Assembly: GCA_000753455.2 (NCBI GenBank)
Contig: LM994670.1
Coordinates: 555,182 to 619,181 of the forward strand
Direction of reading: 5' to 3'
Origin: Clostridium jeddahitimonense
GTDB lineage: Bacteria; Bacillota; Clostridia; Clostridiales; Clostridiaceae
Length of the DNA: 64,000 nucleotides
The notes under the pieces are model-generated. The model ran no database searches. It was not told where the DNA came from and saw only the letters and a list, made by a program, of their open reading frames with translations. The translations under genes and the position numbers were made by a program. Below are positions 35,219-44,212 of this stretch, one piece after another. Positions within the stretch are counted from its first letter, which is position 1, and each line of letters opens with the position of its first letter.

Positions 35219-36076
35219 ATGATTAAACTTATTGCATCAGATATGGATGGAACATTATTAAACACTAATCACACTATATCAGAAGGAAATATTGAGGCTA
35301 TAAGGAAAGCTCAAGAGTTAGGTGTTAAATTTGCTATAATTACAGGTAGAAGTTATGATGGTGTTAAACCAATTGCAGATGAATTTAATCTTGATTGTGA
35401 GTATATTTTAATGAATGGTGCTGAATATAGGGATAAAGATGGAAATATACTAGAGAATATAGCTATTGATAAAGAAAAAGTTAAAGTTATTATGGAAGTA
35501 ATGGGAGAAGAAGATTTATGTATAGAACTTTTCACTAATGTAGGAACTTTAACATCAGATTATGAAAAAGTTAAAGCTTCAATAGAGGACAGAGTAAGAT
35601 CTTTAAACCCTGAAAGTACTGATGATGAAGTACAAGGATTTTTAAATGAATTTATTGGTAGAAGAAAAATTACTATTTTTAATGGTATAAGTGAACTGAT
35701 GGATGATAAAATAGATATATACAAAATTATAACTTTTAATAAAGATGTGGAATTAATTAAAAAGGTTAAAGAGAGATTAAAGAAGGTACCAGGATTATCA
35801 GTAGTATCAACCTTTGATAATGATATAGAGGTTAGCGATATAAGAGCACAAAAAGGCTTAATACTTGCAAAGGTAGCAGAGAAGATGGGACTAGAAAGAG
35901 ATGAAGTTATGCCTATAGGGGATAGCTTTAATGATTATTCTATGTTTACAGAGTTCAAAACTGCATGTGCTATGGGAAATGCTATACCAGAGATAAAAGA
36001 ATTAGCTGAGTTTGTAACTGATACAAATGATAATGATGGAGTGGCGAAAGCTATTTATAGAGCTTTAAATATATAA
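35219..36076 (+). CDS. Cof-type HAD-IIB hydrolase
   Basis: The 285-residue cytosolic phosphatase has DMDGTLL (nucleophile Asp) near the N-terminus, a FAIITGRSYDGV motif II, a large C2B cap, and GDSFNDYSMF (metal-binding motif IV). These enzymes dephosphorylate sugar phosphates and cofactors such as PLP or FMN. It is followed at 22 nt by the Crp/Fnr gene and may be co-transcribed with it. Substrate unknown. Confidence 0.93.
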   Translation: MIKLIASDMDGTLLNTNHTISEGNIEAIRKAQELGVKFAIITGRSYDGVKPIADEFNLDCEYILMNGAEYRDKDGNILENIAIDKEKVKVIMEVMGEEDLCIELFTNVGTLTSDYEKVKASIEDRVRSLNPESTDDEVQGFLNEFIGRRKITIFNGISELMDDKIDIYKIITFNKDVELIKKVKERLKKVPGLSVVSTFDNDIEVSDIRAQKGLILAKVAEKMGLERDEVMPIGDSFNDYSMFTEFKTACAMGNAIPEIKELAEFVTDTNDNDGVAKAIYRALNI

Positions 36077-36098
36077 AATAAAGTTATTAGGTGAGATT

Positions 36099-36788
36099 AT
36101 GGCTAAAATTACTACAAAAGATCTTGGAAGAATGGATATTTTTAAGGGTTTATCAGAGGAAACGCTTGGTCAATTAAGTGAATATTGCGAACTAAAAGAG
36201 TATAAAAAAGGTAAGCATGTTTTTAGAGATAAAGAGGTTGTAAGTAGAATATATATAGTATATTCAGGTAAAGTTTCATTATATAAGATGAATGAATCAG
36301 CTCAAAAGAAGATAGTTTTTATACTAGGACCAAGTAAAATAATAAATGATTATGCTATAGATGATCTTCCATCATCGGTAAATTGTGAAGTATTTGAAAC
36401 AGCTGAAATCTTATCTATAGATAAAAATAAATTTCTTGAGATAATGAAAAATGATTTTGAATTAACGAAAATATTTATAAAATCTCAAGCAATAAAAGTA
36501 AGAAGACTATATAGACAAATGAAGAACTCAACACCTATAAAAGTTGAAAAAAGAGTGGCGGCAAAGTTGTGGAAGTTAGCTAAGGACTATGGTGAAGAGG
36601 TTGAAGATGGAACATTAATTAATCTTAATATAAGTGTTACTTATCTTGCGGATATGTTTGGAGCTCCAAGAGAAACTATTTCTAGAGCTTTAAAATTCTT
36701 AACTAAAGAAGAATTGATTACGCATGATAATAAAAAGATAATAATTAGGGATAAAGATAGACTTTCTAAATTTTTTAAGGGACTGTGA
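36099..36788 (+). CDS. Crp/Fnr family transcriptional regulator
   Basis: The 229-residue protein has an N-terminal cyclic-nucleotide-binding-like beta barrel (about 12-125), a dimerisation helix and a winged helix with recognition sequence APRETISRAL. The R-E...R pattern matches the residues by which E. coli Crp reads TGTGA, and TGTGA-N6-TCACA sites stand at three promoters nearby. Only two cysteines are present and no Fnr-type N-terminal Fe-S cluster motif, so it probably senses something other than oxygen through Fe-S. Its own terminator hairpin contains the same palindrome. Likely the local activator of nar, TDT and asr genes. Confidence 0.9.
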   Translation: MAKITTKDLGRMDIFKGLSEETLGQLSEYCELKEYKKGKHVFRDKEVVSRIYIVYSGKVSLYKMNESAQKKIVFILGPSKIINDYAIDDLPSSVNCEVFETAEILSIDKNKFLEIMKNDFELTKIFIKSQAIKVRRLYRQMKNSTPIKVEKRVAAKLWKLAKDYGEEVEDGTLINLNISVTYLADMFGAPRETISRALKFLTKEELITHDNKKIIIRDKDRLSKFFKGL

Positions 36789-36810
36789 TATTAATCACAG
36801 TCTTTTTTTT
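36781..36810 (+). terminator. Terminator of the Crp/Fnr gene that doubles as Crp-type operator
   Basis: A perfect 22-bp palindrome (36781-36802) beginning at GAC just before the stop codon, followed by eight T. Its core TGTGATATTAATCACA (36784-36799) is the TGTGA-N6-TCACA site of the asrA promoter. Confidence 0.85.
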
Positions 36811-36858
36811 GTTAAGAAACTATAATAAAAACATAGATTATTGTTACTTTAATAACAA
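36784..36858 (+). promoter_or_regulatory. asrA promoter: Crp-type site, -10 box and Rex-like operator
   Basis: The Crp-type palindrome (36784-36799) is centred 29.5 nt before TATAAT (36821-36826), giving a start near 36833. TTGTTACTTTAATAACAA (36841-36858), an inverted repeat of the Rex type, would lie at about +9 to +26, where a bound repressor blocks transcription. Activation by the upstream regulator and NADH-linked repression would thus meet at one promoter. Confidence 0.72.
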
Positions 36859-36928
36859 AGATGACGTTAATAGTTTGATAATAAAGTCTTTTAACTTAAT
36901 AAAATAAAGTTGATTAAGAGGTGTTCAA

Positions 36929-37936
36929 ATGGGATATAAGTTAAGCATAGAAAATTTTAATAGAGCATTAAAAGAGCTATCAAAAGAGTATAAAATATAC
37001 GCTCCTAAGGTACTTGAAGGAAAAGGTAGATTCTCTGATACTGACATGGTTAGATACGGAGAAATATCAACAGTTGAAGAAATAGAATTTAATAAGAAAT
37101 CTCAATTTTCATATAAAGAAGTATTACTTCCAATATCTCAAACATTATTTTTCTTTACAGAAAATGAAATGAAAGAAGCAGATATGGAAGAAAAAGCTCC
37201 ATTAATAGTTTTAAGAAGCTGTGATATGAATTCTTTAAGAAGAATAGATGATATATATTTAAGAAATGGCTTTGAAGACCCATTCTATAAGAAGATAAGA
37301 GAAAAAGCTAAGTTTATATTAATTGGATGCGAAAATAGCTTTGAGAATTGTTTCTGCGTAAACATGGGAACGAACAAAACTGAAGAATATGATATGTATT
37401 TAAAGGTTAATGGAAAAGAAGTAGTTTTAGATGTTAAGGATACTGGATTAAATAAAGTGGTAAGTAAGTTTGAAAATACTTCATTAGAAGTAACTCCAGA
37501 TTTTGTAATTGAAAATGAGGTAAAAGTTAATATCCCAGAAAACTTAAGCCAAGATGTAATGAAATCTAAGATGTGGGATGAATACTCAGAAAGATGTATA
37601 GCTTGTGGAAGATGTAACTTTGTTTGTCCAACATGTACATGCTTCACAATGCAAGATATTTTCTACAAAGAAAATGAAAAATCAGGCGAAAGAAGAAGAG
37701 TTTGGGCTTCATGTCAAGTAGATGGATATACTGATATGGCTGGAGGACATAGTTTTAGAAATGATAAAGGACAAAGAATGAGATTTAAAGCTCTTCACAA
37801 GGTTTATGATTACAAGAAAAAGTGGGGATACCACATGTGCGTAGGTTGTGGAAGATGTGATGATATATGTCCAGAATACATATCATTCTCAAACTGCATA
37901 AATAAGTTAGAAAAAGCTATGGATGAGGTGAAATAA
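36929..37936 (+). CDS. asrA: Anaerobic sulfite reductase subunit A
   Basis: The 335-residue ferredoxin-like subunit has two [4Fe-4S] motifs, CIACGRCNFVCPTCTCF (about 230) and CVGCGRCDDICPEY (about 308). It passes electrons from the flavoprotein AsrB to the catalytic AsrC. The stop codon is followed immediately by the asrB start, so the operon is tightly coupled. GAGGTG precedes the ATG. Length and motifs match AsrA of Salmonella and clostridia. Confidence 0.96.
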   Translation: MGYKLSIENFNRALKELSKEYKIYAPKVLEGKGRFSDTDMVRYGEISTVEEIEFNKKSQFSYKEVLLPISQTLFFFTENEMKEADMEEKAPLIVLRSCDMNSLRRIDDIYLRNGFEDPFYKKIREKAKFILIGCENSFENCFCVNMGTNKTEEYDMYLKVNGKEVVLDVKDTGLNKVVSKFENTSLEVTPDFVIENEVKVNIPENLSQDVMKSKMWDEYSERCIACGRCNFVCPTCTCFTMQDIFYKENEKSGERRRVWASCQVDGYTDMAGGHSFRNDKGQRMRFKALHKVYDYKKKWGYHMCVGCGRCDDICPEYISFSNCINKLEKAMDEVK

Positions 37937-38731
37937 ATGACAAACAATATATATAGACCATTTATATCAGAAATATTAGATGTTATTGAACATACTTCAA
38001 TAGAATATACTTTTAGAATGGCATTCACAGGAGATGTAAAGCCAGGGCAGTTTTTCGAGGTTTCATTACCTAAGTACGGGGAAGCACCTATATCTGTAAG
38101 TGGAATAGGAGAAGGGTATGTTGACTTAACAATAAGAAGAGTTGGAAAGGTTACAGATGAAATCTTCAAGAACTACAAAGGTGACAAGTTATTTATGAGA
38201 GGACCATACGGAAATGGCTTCGATATAGATAATTATAAAGGTAAAGAAGTAGTTGTTGTTGCTGGAGGAACTGGACTTTCACCAGTAAGAGGAATTGTGG
38301 AGTACTTCTCAAGAAATCCTCAAGATGCTAATGGGTTTACTTTAATTTCAGGATTTAAATCACCTGAAGATGTATTATTCAAGGCTGATATCGAAGAATG
38401 GAAGAAAAACTTAAATGTGATAATAACAGTTGATAAGGCTGAAGAAGGGTATACAGGAAATACAGGGCTTGTTACAAAGTATGTGGCAGAGCTTAAGCTA
38501 AAAGACTTAGAAAATGTAGAAGTAGTTGTAGTTGGACCTCCAATGATGATGAAGTTTACAGTTTTAGAGTTCTTAAAACTTGGTGTTAAGGAAGAAAACA
38601 TTTGGATTTCACAAGAGAGGAAAATGTGTTGCGGAGTAGGTAAGTGTGGACACTGCAAGATAGATGATACGTATATCTGCTTAGATGGACCAGTATTCAA
38701 CTACACTAAAGGTAAACTTTTATTAGATTAA
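37937..38731 (+). CDS. asrB: Anaerobic sulfite reductase subunit B (NAD(P)H-binding flavoprotein)
   Basis: The 264-residue protein is of the ferredoxin-NADP reductase type: FAD region (MRGPYGNGFDI), NAD region (VVVVAGGTGLSPVRGIVEYF) and a C-terminal iron-sulfur motif with cysteines in CCGVGKCGHCKIDDTYIC, as in dihydroorotate dehydrogenase electron-transfer subunits. It takes electrons from NADH for sulfite reduction to sulfide. Confidence 0.96.
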   Translation: MTNNIYRPFISEILDVIEHTSIEYTFRMAFTGDVKPGQFFEVSLPKYGEAPISVSGIGEGYVDLTIRRVGKVTDEIFKNYKGDKLFMRGPYGNGFDIDNYKGKEVVVVAGGTGLSPVRGIVEYFSRNPQDANGFTLISGFKSPEDVLFKADIEEWKKNLNVIITVDKAEEGYTGNTGLVTKYVAELKLKDLENVEVVVVGPPMMMKFTVLEFLKLGVKEENIWISQERKMCCGVGKCGHCKIDDTYICLDGPVFNYTKGKLLLD

Positions 38732-38747
38732 TTAGGAGGCAGAAGTT

Positions 38748-39710
38748 ATGGATATAAATACTAAAAAGCTTAAAAAGAATGCTTTTAGAATAACTAAAAC
38801 TAGAGGAGTTACAGCTTCAAGAGTTAGAGTTCCAGGTGGATTTTTAAAAGCTGAATATTTAGGACTTATTCAAGAAATAGCAGATAAATATGGAAACGGA
38901 ACAGTTCATATAACTACTAGACAGGGATTTGAAATACCAGGAATAAGCTTTAAAGATATGGATGCAGTTAATAAATTACTTCAACCTATAATTGAAGGTC
39001 TAGATATAAATCAAGAAAATCCAGGAGATGGATATAATGCAGCAGGAACTAGAAATGTTTCTGCATGTATAGGAAATAATGTTTGTCCGTTTGCAAATTA
39101 CAATACAACTAAATTTGCAAAGAGAATAGAAAAAGAGATATTCCCAAATGATTTACATTTCAAAATAGCTTTAACTGGTTGTCATAATGACTGTATTAAG
39201 GCTAGAATGCATGACTTTGGAATACTTGGTATGACTGAGCCTCAATTTGATAAAAATAGATGTGTATCTTGTGGAGCTTGCGTTAAGGCTTGTACAAAAA
39301 AATCTACAGGAGCATTACATGGTGAAAACTATAGACCGGTAAGAGATCATAGTAAATGTATAGGTTGTGGAGAATGTGTAATTAACTGTCCAACTGGTGC
39401 ATGGACTAGAAGTAAGGAAAAGTACTATAGACTAGTTATAATGGGTAGAACAGGAAAGAAGAACCCAAGATTAGCTGAAGATTTTATAGTTTGGGTAGAT
39501 GAAGATAGTATAGTTAAAGTTATAAATAATACTTATAAATATGTTACAGAGCATATTGCTAAAGATGCTCCAGGTGGAAAAGAGCATATCGGATATATTA
39601 TCGATAGAACTGGATTCATGGAATTTAAGAAATATGCATTAGAAGGAGTAGAGCTTTCAGATAAGGCTATTTTAAAGAATAATGTATATTGGAGCGGAGT
39701 AAGATATTAA
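38748..39710 (+). CDS. asrC: Anaerobic sulfite reductase subunit C (siroheme, catalytic)
   Basis: The 320-residue catalytic subunit binds siroheme-[4Fe-4S] through cysteines in CIGNNVCPFANYNTT and ALTGCHNDCIKARMHD. It has an inserted ferredoxin domain with two clusters (CVSCGACVKAC and CIGCGECVINC). It catalyses six-electron reduction of sulfite to sulfide. GGAGG lies before the ATG. The siroheme operon that follows would supply its cofactor. Confidence 0.96.
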   Translation: MDINTKKLKKNAFRITKTRGVTASRVRVPGGFLKAEYLGLIQEIADKYGNGTVHITTRQGFEIPGISFKDMDAVNKLLQPIIEGLDINQENPGDGYNAAGTRNVSACIGNNVCPFANYNTTKFAKRIEKEIFPNDLHFKIALTGCHNDCIKARMHDFGILGMTEPQFDKNRCVSCGACVKACTKKSTGALHGENYRPVRDHSKCIGCGECVINCPTGAWTRSKEKYYRLVIMGRTGKKNPRLAEDFIVWVDEDSIVKVINNTYKYVTEHIAKDAPGGKEHIGYIIDRTGFMEFKKYALEGVELSDKAILKNNVYWSGVRY

Positions 39711-39778
39711 ATTATATAGTATAATAAATGTCTACTGACGATAAGCTATTATTAAGTTAAAAGTTTAAGATTAAAATT

Positions 39779-39808
39779 AAGGTCGCTATATTAATTTATA
39801 GCGGCCTT
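39779..39808 (+). terminator. Hairpin after asrC (poor T tract)
   Basis: AAGGTCGCTATA (39779-39790) pairs with TATAGCGGCCTT (39797-39808, one T-G). It is followed by TTAAAAAA rather than a T run, so termination may be partial and read into the hem operon. Confidence 0.5.
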
Positions 39809-39890
39809 AAAAAATAGATGTTAAGTTAAATGGAAATACTAATTCACATACGTTCATTGGTGTACTTTGCTAGAGTAACTTCAAGTTACA

Positions 39891-39969
39891 AAATCAGAGA
39901 TTTGGACTTTCAGTTAATTTCATCTATCTAAATCAGAGATTTGGAGACTAACTTAAAAAGTAGTATAAT
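39891..39969 (+). promoter_or_regulatory. hem operon promoter with two 16-nt direct repeats
   Basis: AAATCAGAGATTTGGA occurs at 39891-39906 and 39930-39945, 39 nt apart (near four helical turns). Each contains the mini-palindrome AAATC-AGA-GATTT. The second copy merges with a -35 (TTGGAG, 39941-39946), 17 nt before TATAAT (39964-39969). A repeated operator for a regulator of haem/siroheme synthesis is likely. The rest of 39711-40002 shows a degenerate TTAAG-rich stretch (39752-39781) and the hairpin above. Confidence 0.6.
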
Positions 39970-40002
39970 GTAATTAGGATAATAAATATTAGGAGCGATA
40001 AA

Positions 40003-41214
40003 ATGATAAGATTATTAGCTATAAGAAAAAATATTTCATTAGATGTAAGAGAAAAGTTCGCACTTAATCCTAAAAAAGTAGATGAAGGGCTGAATGCTCT
40101 ACATAATATATTTGATGAAGTAGTAATATTAAATACATGCAATAGAACAGAAATTTATTTTAATAGCTCTTATGATGAGTCTGATGAAGAGACATTAAAA
40201 AAGATTTTTGGAGCGTTAAATTGGGAATATAAGTTAGCGGATAATTGTATTGTTTTAAATGAAGAAAAAACGATAAGACATCTTATGGATGTAGCATGTG
40301 GATTTCATTCAAGGATTTTTGGTGAGGATCAAATATTAGGTCAGATTAAAAATTCTTATGCAAAAGCTTTAGAATTAAAAACTGTAAAAAATACATTGAA
40401 AAAATTATTTGAAATGACAATAAGTTGTGGAAAAGAATTCAGAACTGAGAGTAAGTTATATGAAATACCTGTATCCTCAGCATCTATAGCGGTAAATGAA
40501 GCTATAAAAAGTAATTCAAAAAGATTTATGATAATTGGATATGGTGAAGTAGGAAAATTAGTTTCAAAATATATTTTATCTAATGATTTTGAATCATTAA
40601 TTATTGGTGTAAGGGATATAAGTAAAATTAATGATATTTATGATAGTAGAGTTTTAGCTATGAAATATGAGGAAGCTAGAAAAAATATAGACAATGTAGA
40701 TTGTATAATAACGTGTACTTCAGCACCGCATTTAATGATAGAAAAGATACATATTAAAGAAAGAAAAAATCCTTTGTTTATATTTGACTTATCTGTTCCT
40801 CGTGATGTTGAAGAGTCGATAAAAGAAATAGAAAATGTATATTTATATGATATTGATGATGTAAGTTCAATTGATGATAAAAATAAAGAGATAAGAAAAG
40901 AAATAATGATTTCAAATAAATATATTATTGATAAAAGCATTGATAAGTTTAATGAATGGAAGAAACAACGTAAAATATCACCTTATATAAAAGAGATAAA
41001 AGAAGAAAGAGATAAAGTTATATTAGATAGAGTTAATAGTTTTTCACATAAATGCAAGAGTGAAGAAGATATTAAATTAGCGAATACTCTTATAAAAAGT
41101 GCTACAGATGTATACATTAATAGAGCGATAGAAGTTTTGAAAGATGAGGCTTTAAAGGGTAGTGAGGAAGAATGTTTAAAAATTTTGAAGAGAATATTTA
41201 TGGAGATGAAATAG
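40003..41214 (+). CDS. hemA: Glutamyl-tRNA reductase
   Basis: The 403-residue first enzyme of the C5 tetrapyrrole route reduces glutamyl-tRNA to glutamate-1-semialdehyde with NADPH. The nucleophile is Cys46 in ILNTCNRTEIYF. The GEDQILGQIKNSY block and a nucleotide-binding loop (MIIGYGEVGKLVSKYI) follow. Length is slightly short of the usual ~420 residues at the C-terminus. The gene after it begins inside its 3' end (43-nt overlap). Confidence 0.95.
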   Translation: MIRLLAIRKNISLDVREKFALNPKKVDEGLNALHNIFDEVVILNTCNRTEIYFNSSYDESDEETLKKIFGALNWEYKLADNCIVLNEEKTIRHLMDVACGFHSRIFGEDQILGQIKNSYAKALELKTVKNTLKKLFEMTISCGKEFRTESKLYEIPVSSASIAVNEAIKSNSKRFMIIGYGEVGKLVSKYILSNDFESLIIGVRDISKINDIYDSRVLAMKYEEARKNIDNVDCIITCTSAPHLMIEKIHIKERKNPLFIFDLSVPRDVEESIKEIENVYLYDIDDVSSIDDKNKEIRKEIMISNKYIIDKSIDKFNEWKKQRKISPYIKEIKEERDKVILDRVNSFSHKCKSEEDIKLANTLIKSATDVYINRAIEVLKDEALKGSEEECLKILKRIFMEMK

Positions 41215-41903
41215 AAAGAATATATTTATCATTTTTCTCAAATAAATTAAGAGTTGGAATAATAGGTGGAGGAAAGGCTGCCATTATAAAAATAAGAAGT
41301 TTTTTGAAGAGAAAGGTTTACGTAGAAGTATTAGCAAGAGAATTTTCAAAAGATATTTTAGATATAAATGATAAAAATCTTAAATTAATTAAGGCAGAGT
41401 ATAAAAGTGAATTTATTCAAGATAAACATTTAATTGTAATAGCAATAAATGATAGTGATTTATTAGAACAAATAAAGGATGAATGTGATAAAAACTTTAA
41501 GTTATATATTAATTGCTCTGATTTCAAGGATGGGATTGGAGTAATGCCTGTCCAACGTAACTTGAAAAATATTTCTTTTGGAATAAATACTACTGGAGGG
41601 AATCCAAAAGGAGCGTTGATGGTAGCAGATATTGCTTATAAATCGCTTAAAAGCATAGATGATTTTATAGGTCGTGTAACTATTCTTAGAAATAATGCTA
41701 AAAAGCTTGGTGTTTATAAAAAAGAAGTAATAGAATTTTTAAACTGCAATGATTTTAAGTTCTTTTGTGATAAAGGAAAAGATGAAACTGTATTTAAGCT
41801 TTTTTTAGGAGAAGATGATTTACGATGTTTATATAGAGGTGAAATAAATGGAGATAGTTATAGCAACAAGGAAGAGTATTCTAGCACAAGTTCAAGCAGA
41901 TAA
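41172..41903 (+). CDS. Precorrin-2 dehydrogenase (SirC/CysG N-terminal type)
   Basis: The 243-residue protein has an NAD-binding loop ([18 protein letters not shown]) at residues ~28-45 and a central block [20 protein letters not shown] resembling the dimerisation region of CysG/Met8. It would oxidise precorrin-2 to sirohydrochlorin. The start at 41172 overlaps hemA by 43 nt but has GAGG at the right distance, and no later in-frame ATG exists before conserved sequence. It also overlaps hemC by 56 nt. Such stacked overlaps are unusual and suggest strong coupling. Confidence 0.82.
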   Translation: MFKNFEENIYGDEIERIYLSFFSNKLRVGIIGGGKAAIIKIRSFLKRKVYVEVLAREFSKDILDINDKNLKLIKAEYKSEFIQDKHLIVIAINDSDLLEQIKDECDKNFKLYINCSDFKDGIGVMPVQRNLKNISFGINTTGGNPKGALMVADIAYKSLKSIDDFIGRVTILRNNAKKLGVYKKEVIEFLNCNDFKFFCDKGKDETVFKLFLGEDDLRCLYRGEINGDSYSNKEEYSSTSSSR

Positions 41904-42720
41904 GGTAGGTAAGCTTTTAGAGGAAAAGAGAAATTTAGATTATAAAAAGCTATTAATAGTAACAGAAGGTGATAGAAGGTTAGATGTATCTCTTAATAAA
42001 ATTGGAGGCAAAGGACTTTTTGTTAAAGAAATAGAATATGCACTAATTAGATTAGAAGCAGATTGTGCCGTTCATTCAATGAAAGATGTACCGTATGCTT
42101 TAAGTAGTGAATTTGAAATAGTAGCAATACCTGAGAGAGAAGATATAAGAGATTGTTTTATTTCTGCTGACGGTACTCATTTTGATGATTTAAAACAAGG
42201 TGCTACTGTAGGAACAAGTAGTATAAGAAGGGCATCTTTTTTAAAGATGATGAGACCAGACCTGAATATAGTACCAATTAGAGGAAATGTTCAAACAAGA
42301 TTAGATAAGATGAAAAAAGAAGGAATGGATGGAATCATTCTTGCTGCAGCAGGATTAAAAAGATTAGATATGGAAGAAATAATAACAGATTATTTTGATC
42401 CTAAGACATTTTTACCAGCTATAGGGCAAGGTGCATTAGGTATAGAGTGTCTAAAAGAATCTAAATATAGAGATGAATTTAAAGCATTAGATTGTAAAGA
42501 TTCAAGAGTAACAGTTGAAGCTGAAAGAAGCTTTATGACTGCTTTAAATGGAGATTGTCATAGTCTTATAGGAGCTTATTCAGAAGTAATAGGTGATAAA
42601 TTATACATGATAGGCGCTTATGAAGTAAATGGAAAAATAGTAAGAAAAGAAATACAAGGTAACGTCAAAGATAATAAAGAGCTTGGAATTAAACTTGCAG
42701 AAAAAATATTAAGTCACTAG
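41848..42720 (+). CDS. hemC: Porphobilinogen deaminase (hydroxymethylbilane synthase)
   Basis: The 290-residue enzyme polymerises four porphobilinogens. Recognisable are [14 protein letters not shown], then [22 protein letters not shown], and GTSSIRR followed by [10 protein letters not shown]. The cysteine in [13 protein letters not shown] carries the dipyrromethane cofactor. GAGGTGA is 6 nt before ATG 41848, so the overlap with the upstream gene is real. Confidence 0.96.
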   Translation: MEIVIATRKSILAQVQADKVGKLLEEKRNLDYKKLLIVTEGDRRLDVSLNKIGGKGLFVKEIEYALIRLEADCAVHSMKDVPYALSSEFEIVAIPEREDIRDCFISADGTHFDDLKQGATVGTSSIRRASFLKMMRPDLNIVPIRGNVQTRLDKMKKEGMDGIILAAAGLKRLDMEEIITDYFDPKTFLPAIGQGALGIECLKESKYRDEFKALDCKDSRVTVEAERSFMTALNGDCHSLIGAYSEVIGDKLYMIGAYEVNGKIVRKEIQGNVKDNKELGIKLAEKILSH

Positions 42721-42730
42721 GAGTATAGTT

Positions 42731-44212
42731 ATGAGTAAGGTTTATATAATAGGAACTGGCCCAACAGATGAAGAATTATTAACACTTAAAGCTGTAAGAG
42801 TATTAAAAAAATGTACAGCTGTGTTATATGATAGATTAGTTTCTAACAATATTTTAAACTATTTAAACCAAGATTGTGAGATCTATTATTGTGGTAAAGA
42901 ACCAGGAAGTCATTACAAAACTCAAGAAGAAATTAATGAATCGATTGTAAAACTTGCTAAAGAAGGCCATGTTGTAGGAAGAATAAAGGGTGGAGATCCT
43001 TATGTGTTTGGTAGAGGCGGAGAGGAAGTATTAGCTTTAGTTGGTGAGAATATAGACTTTGAAGTAATTCCAGGGGTAACATCTCCTATAGCAGTTTTGA
43101 ATTATGCAGGGATACCGATAACACAAAGAGCTATGGCTCAAAGCTTTCATATAGTAACAGGAATGTCTGCTGGAAGTTCTAATATAAATTATGAAGCTTT
43201 AGCAAAAGAGACAGGAACATTAGTGTTTATGATGGGTCTTGAAAATTTAGATTTAATAATAGAGAATCTTTTAAAGAATGGAAAAGATATAAATACAAAA
43301 GCCGCTGTAGTAATGAGAGGAACATCTTCAAAGCAAAAGAAGGTTGTTGGAAATATTGGAGATATATCTGAAAAGGTAAAAGCAGTAGGATTGAAATCAC
43401 CTTGCATTATAGTTTTTGGAGAAGTTGTATCTTTAAACGAAAAATTAGATTGGTATGGAAACAAACCTTTATTTGGAGCTAATATTTGTGTAACTAGAAC
43501 TAGGGAACAATCTCAGAGCTTAAAGGAAAAGTTAAGAGATTTAGGTGCTGAGGTTACAGAGATTAATTCAATAAAGATTAAAGGTACAGAGGATAATCTT
43601 AGAGATTACATAGATAAAATGGAATGTTATGATCACATAATATTAACTTCAGTAAATGGAGTAAACAGATTTTTTGATTATCTTGTAAAAGAAGAATATG
43701 ATATTAGAAAGATTAAAGCTAAATTTTCTGTTGTAGGAAAAGCTACTAAAAAAGCATTACAGGCAAGAGGTATTCAGCCTTTCATTATGGCAAGAGAGTT
43801 TGTTGGTGAAGGATTATTTAAAGTGTTAGAACCTGAACTAAAAAAAGGTGAGAAAGTGCTTCTACCATGTTCTTCATCAAGTAGAGCATATTTAAAAGAT
43901 GAAATTGAAGCTTTAGGATTAGAAGTAGATAGAGTACATACATATGATACAGTTTGTGGTGAAATAAAGAACCCTAGGGCTGTAGAAGAAGTTGATATTA
44001 TCCTTTATACTAGTCCATCTACAGTTAAGAATATGATTGATATGATTGGAATAGAAAAGATAAAGGAAAAGATGAATATAGCTATAGGACCTCAAACTAA
44101 TAAGGCTTTACTTGAAAGAGGAATAGAAGCTCTTATTTGTAAGAAGCATTCAGAAGATGGTTTTTTAGAAGAAATTGTTGATATGTATAAGAATCTTAAG
44201 GGGGTATTATGA
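42731..44212 (+). CDS. cobA-hemD: Fused uroporphyrinogen-III C-methyltransferase and uroporphyrinogen-III synthase
   Basis: The 493-residue fusion has a CobA/SUMT methyltransferase at residues 1-~240 (IGTGPTDEELLTLKAVRVL, GRIKGGDPYVFGRGGEE, PGVTSPIAVLNYAGIPIT) and a HemD synthase from ~245 on (ICVTRTREQSQSLKEKLRDL, then ILTSVNGVNRFFDYL and DIILYTSPSTVKNMI). It makes uroporphyrinogen III and methylates it to precorrin-2. This fusion is common in clostridia. It overlaps hemB by ATGA. Confidence 0.95.
   Translation: MSKVYIIGTGPTDEELLTLKAVRVLKKCTAVLYDRLVSNNILNYLNQDCEIYYCGKEPGSHYKTQEEINESIVKLAKEGHVVGRIKGGDPYVFGRGGEEVLALVGENIDFEVIPGVTSPIAVLNYAGIPITQRAMAQSFHIVTGMSAGSSNINYEALAKETGTLVFMMGLENLDLIIENLLKNGKDINTKAAVVMRGTSSKQKKVVGNIGDISEKVKAVGLKSPCIIVFGEVVSLNEKLDWYGNKPLFGANICVTRTREQSQSLKEKLRDLGAEVTEINSIKIKGTEDNLRDYIDKMECYDHIILTSVNGVNRFFDYLVKEEYDIRKIKAKFSVVGKATKKALQARGIQPFIMAREFVGEGLFKVLEPELKKGEKVLLPCSSSSRAYLKDEIEALGLEVDRVHTYDTVCGEIKNPRAVEEVDIILYTSPSTVKNMIDMIGIEKIKEKMNIAIGPQTNKALLERGIEALICKKHSEDGFLEEIVDMYKNLKGVL

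Noticed and set aside
35353..35535. Antisense ORFs inside many genes (for example opposite the HAD hydrolase)
   Set aside because: They are AT-rich shadows of real genes, without ribosome sites or recognisable motifs.
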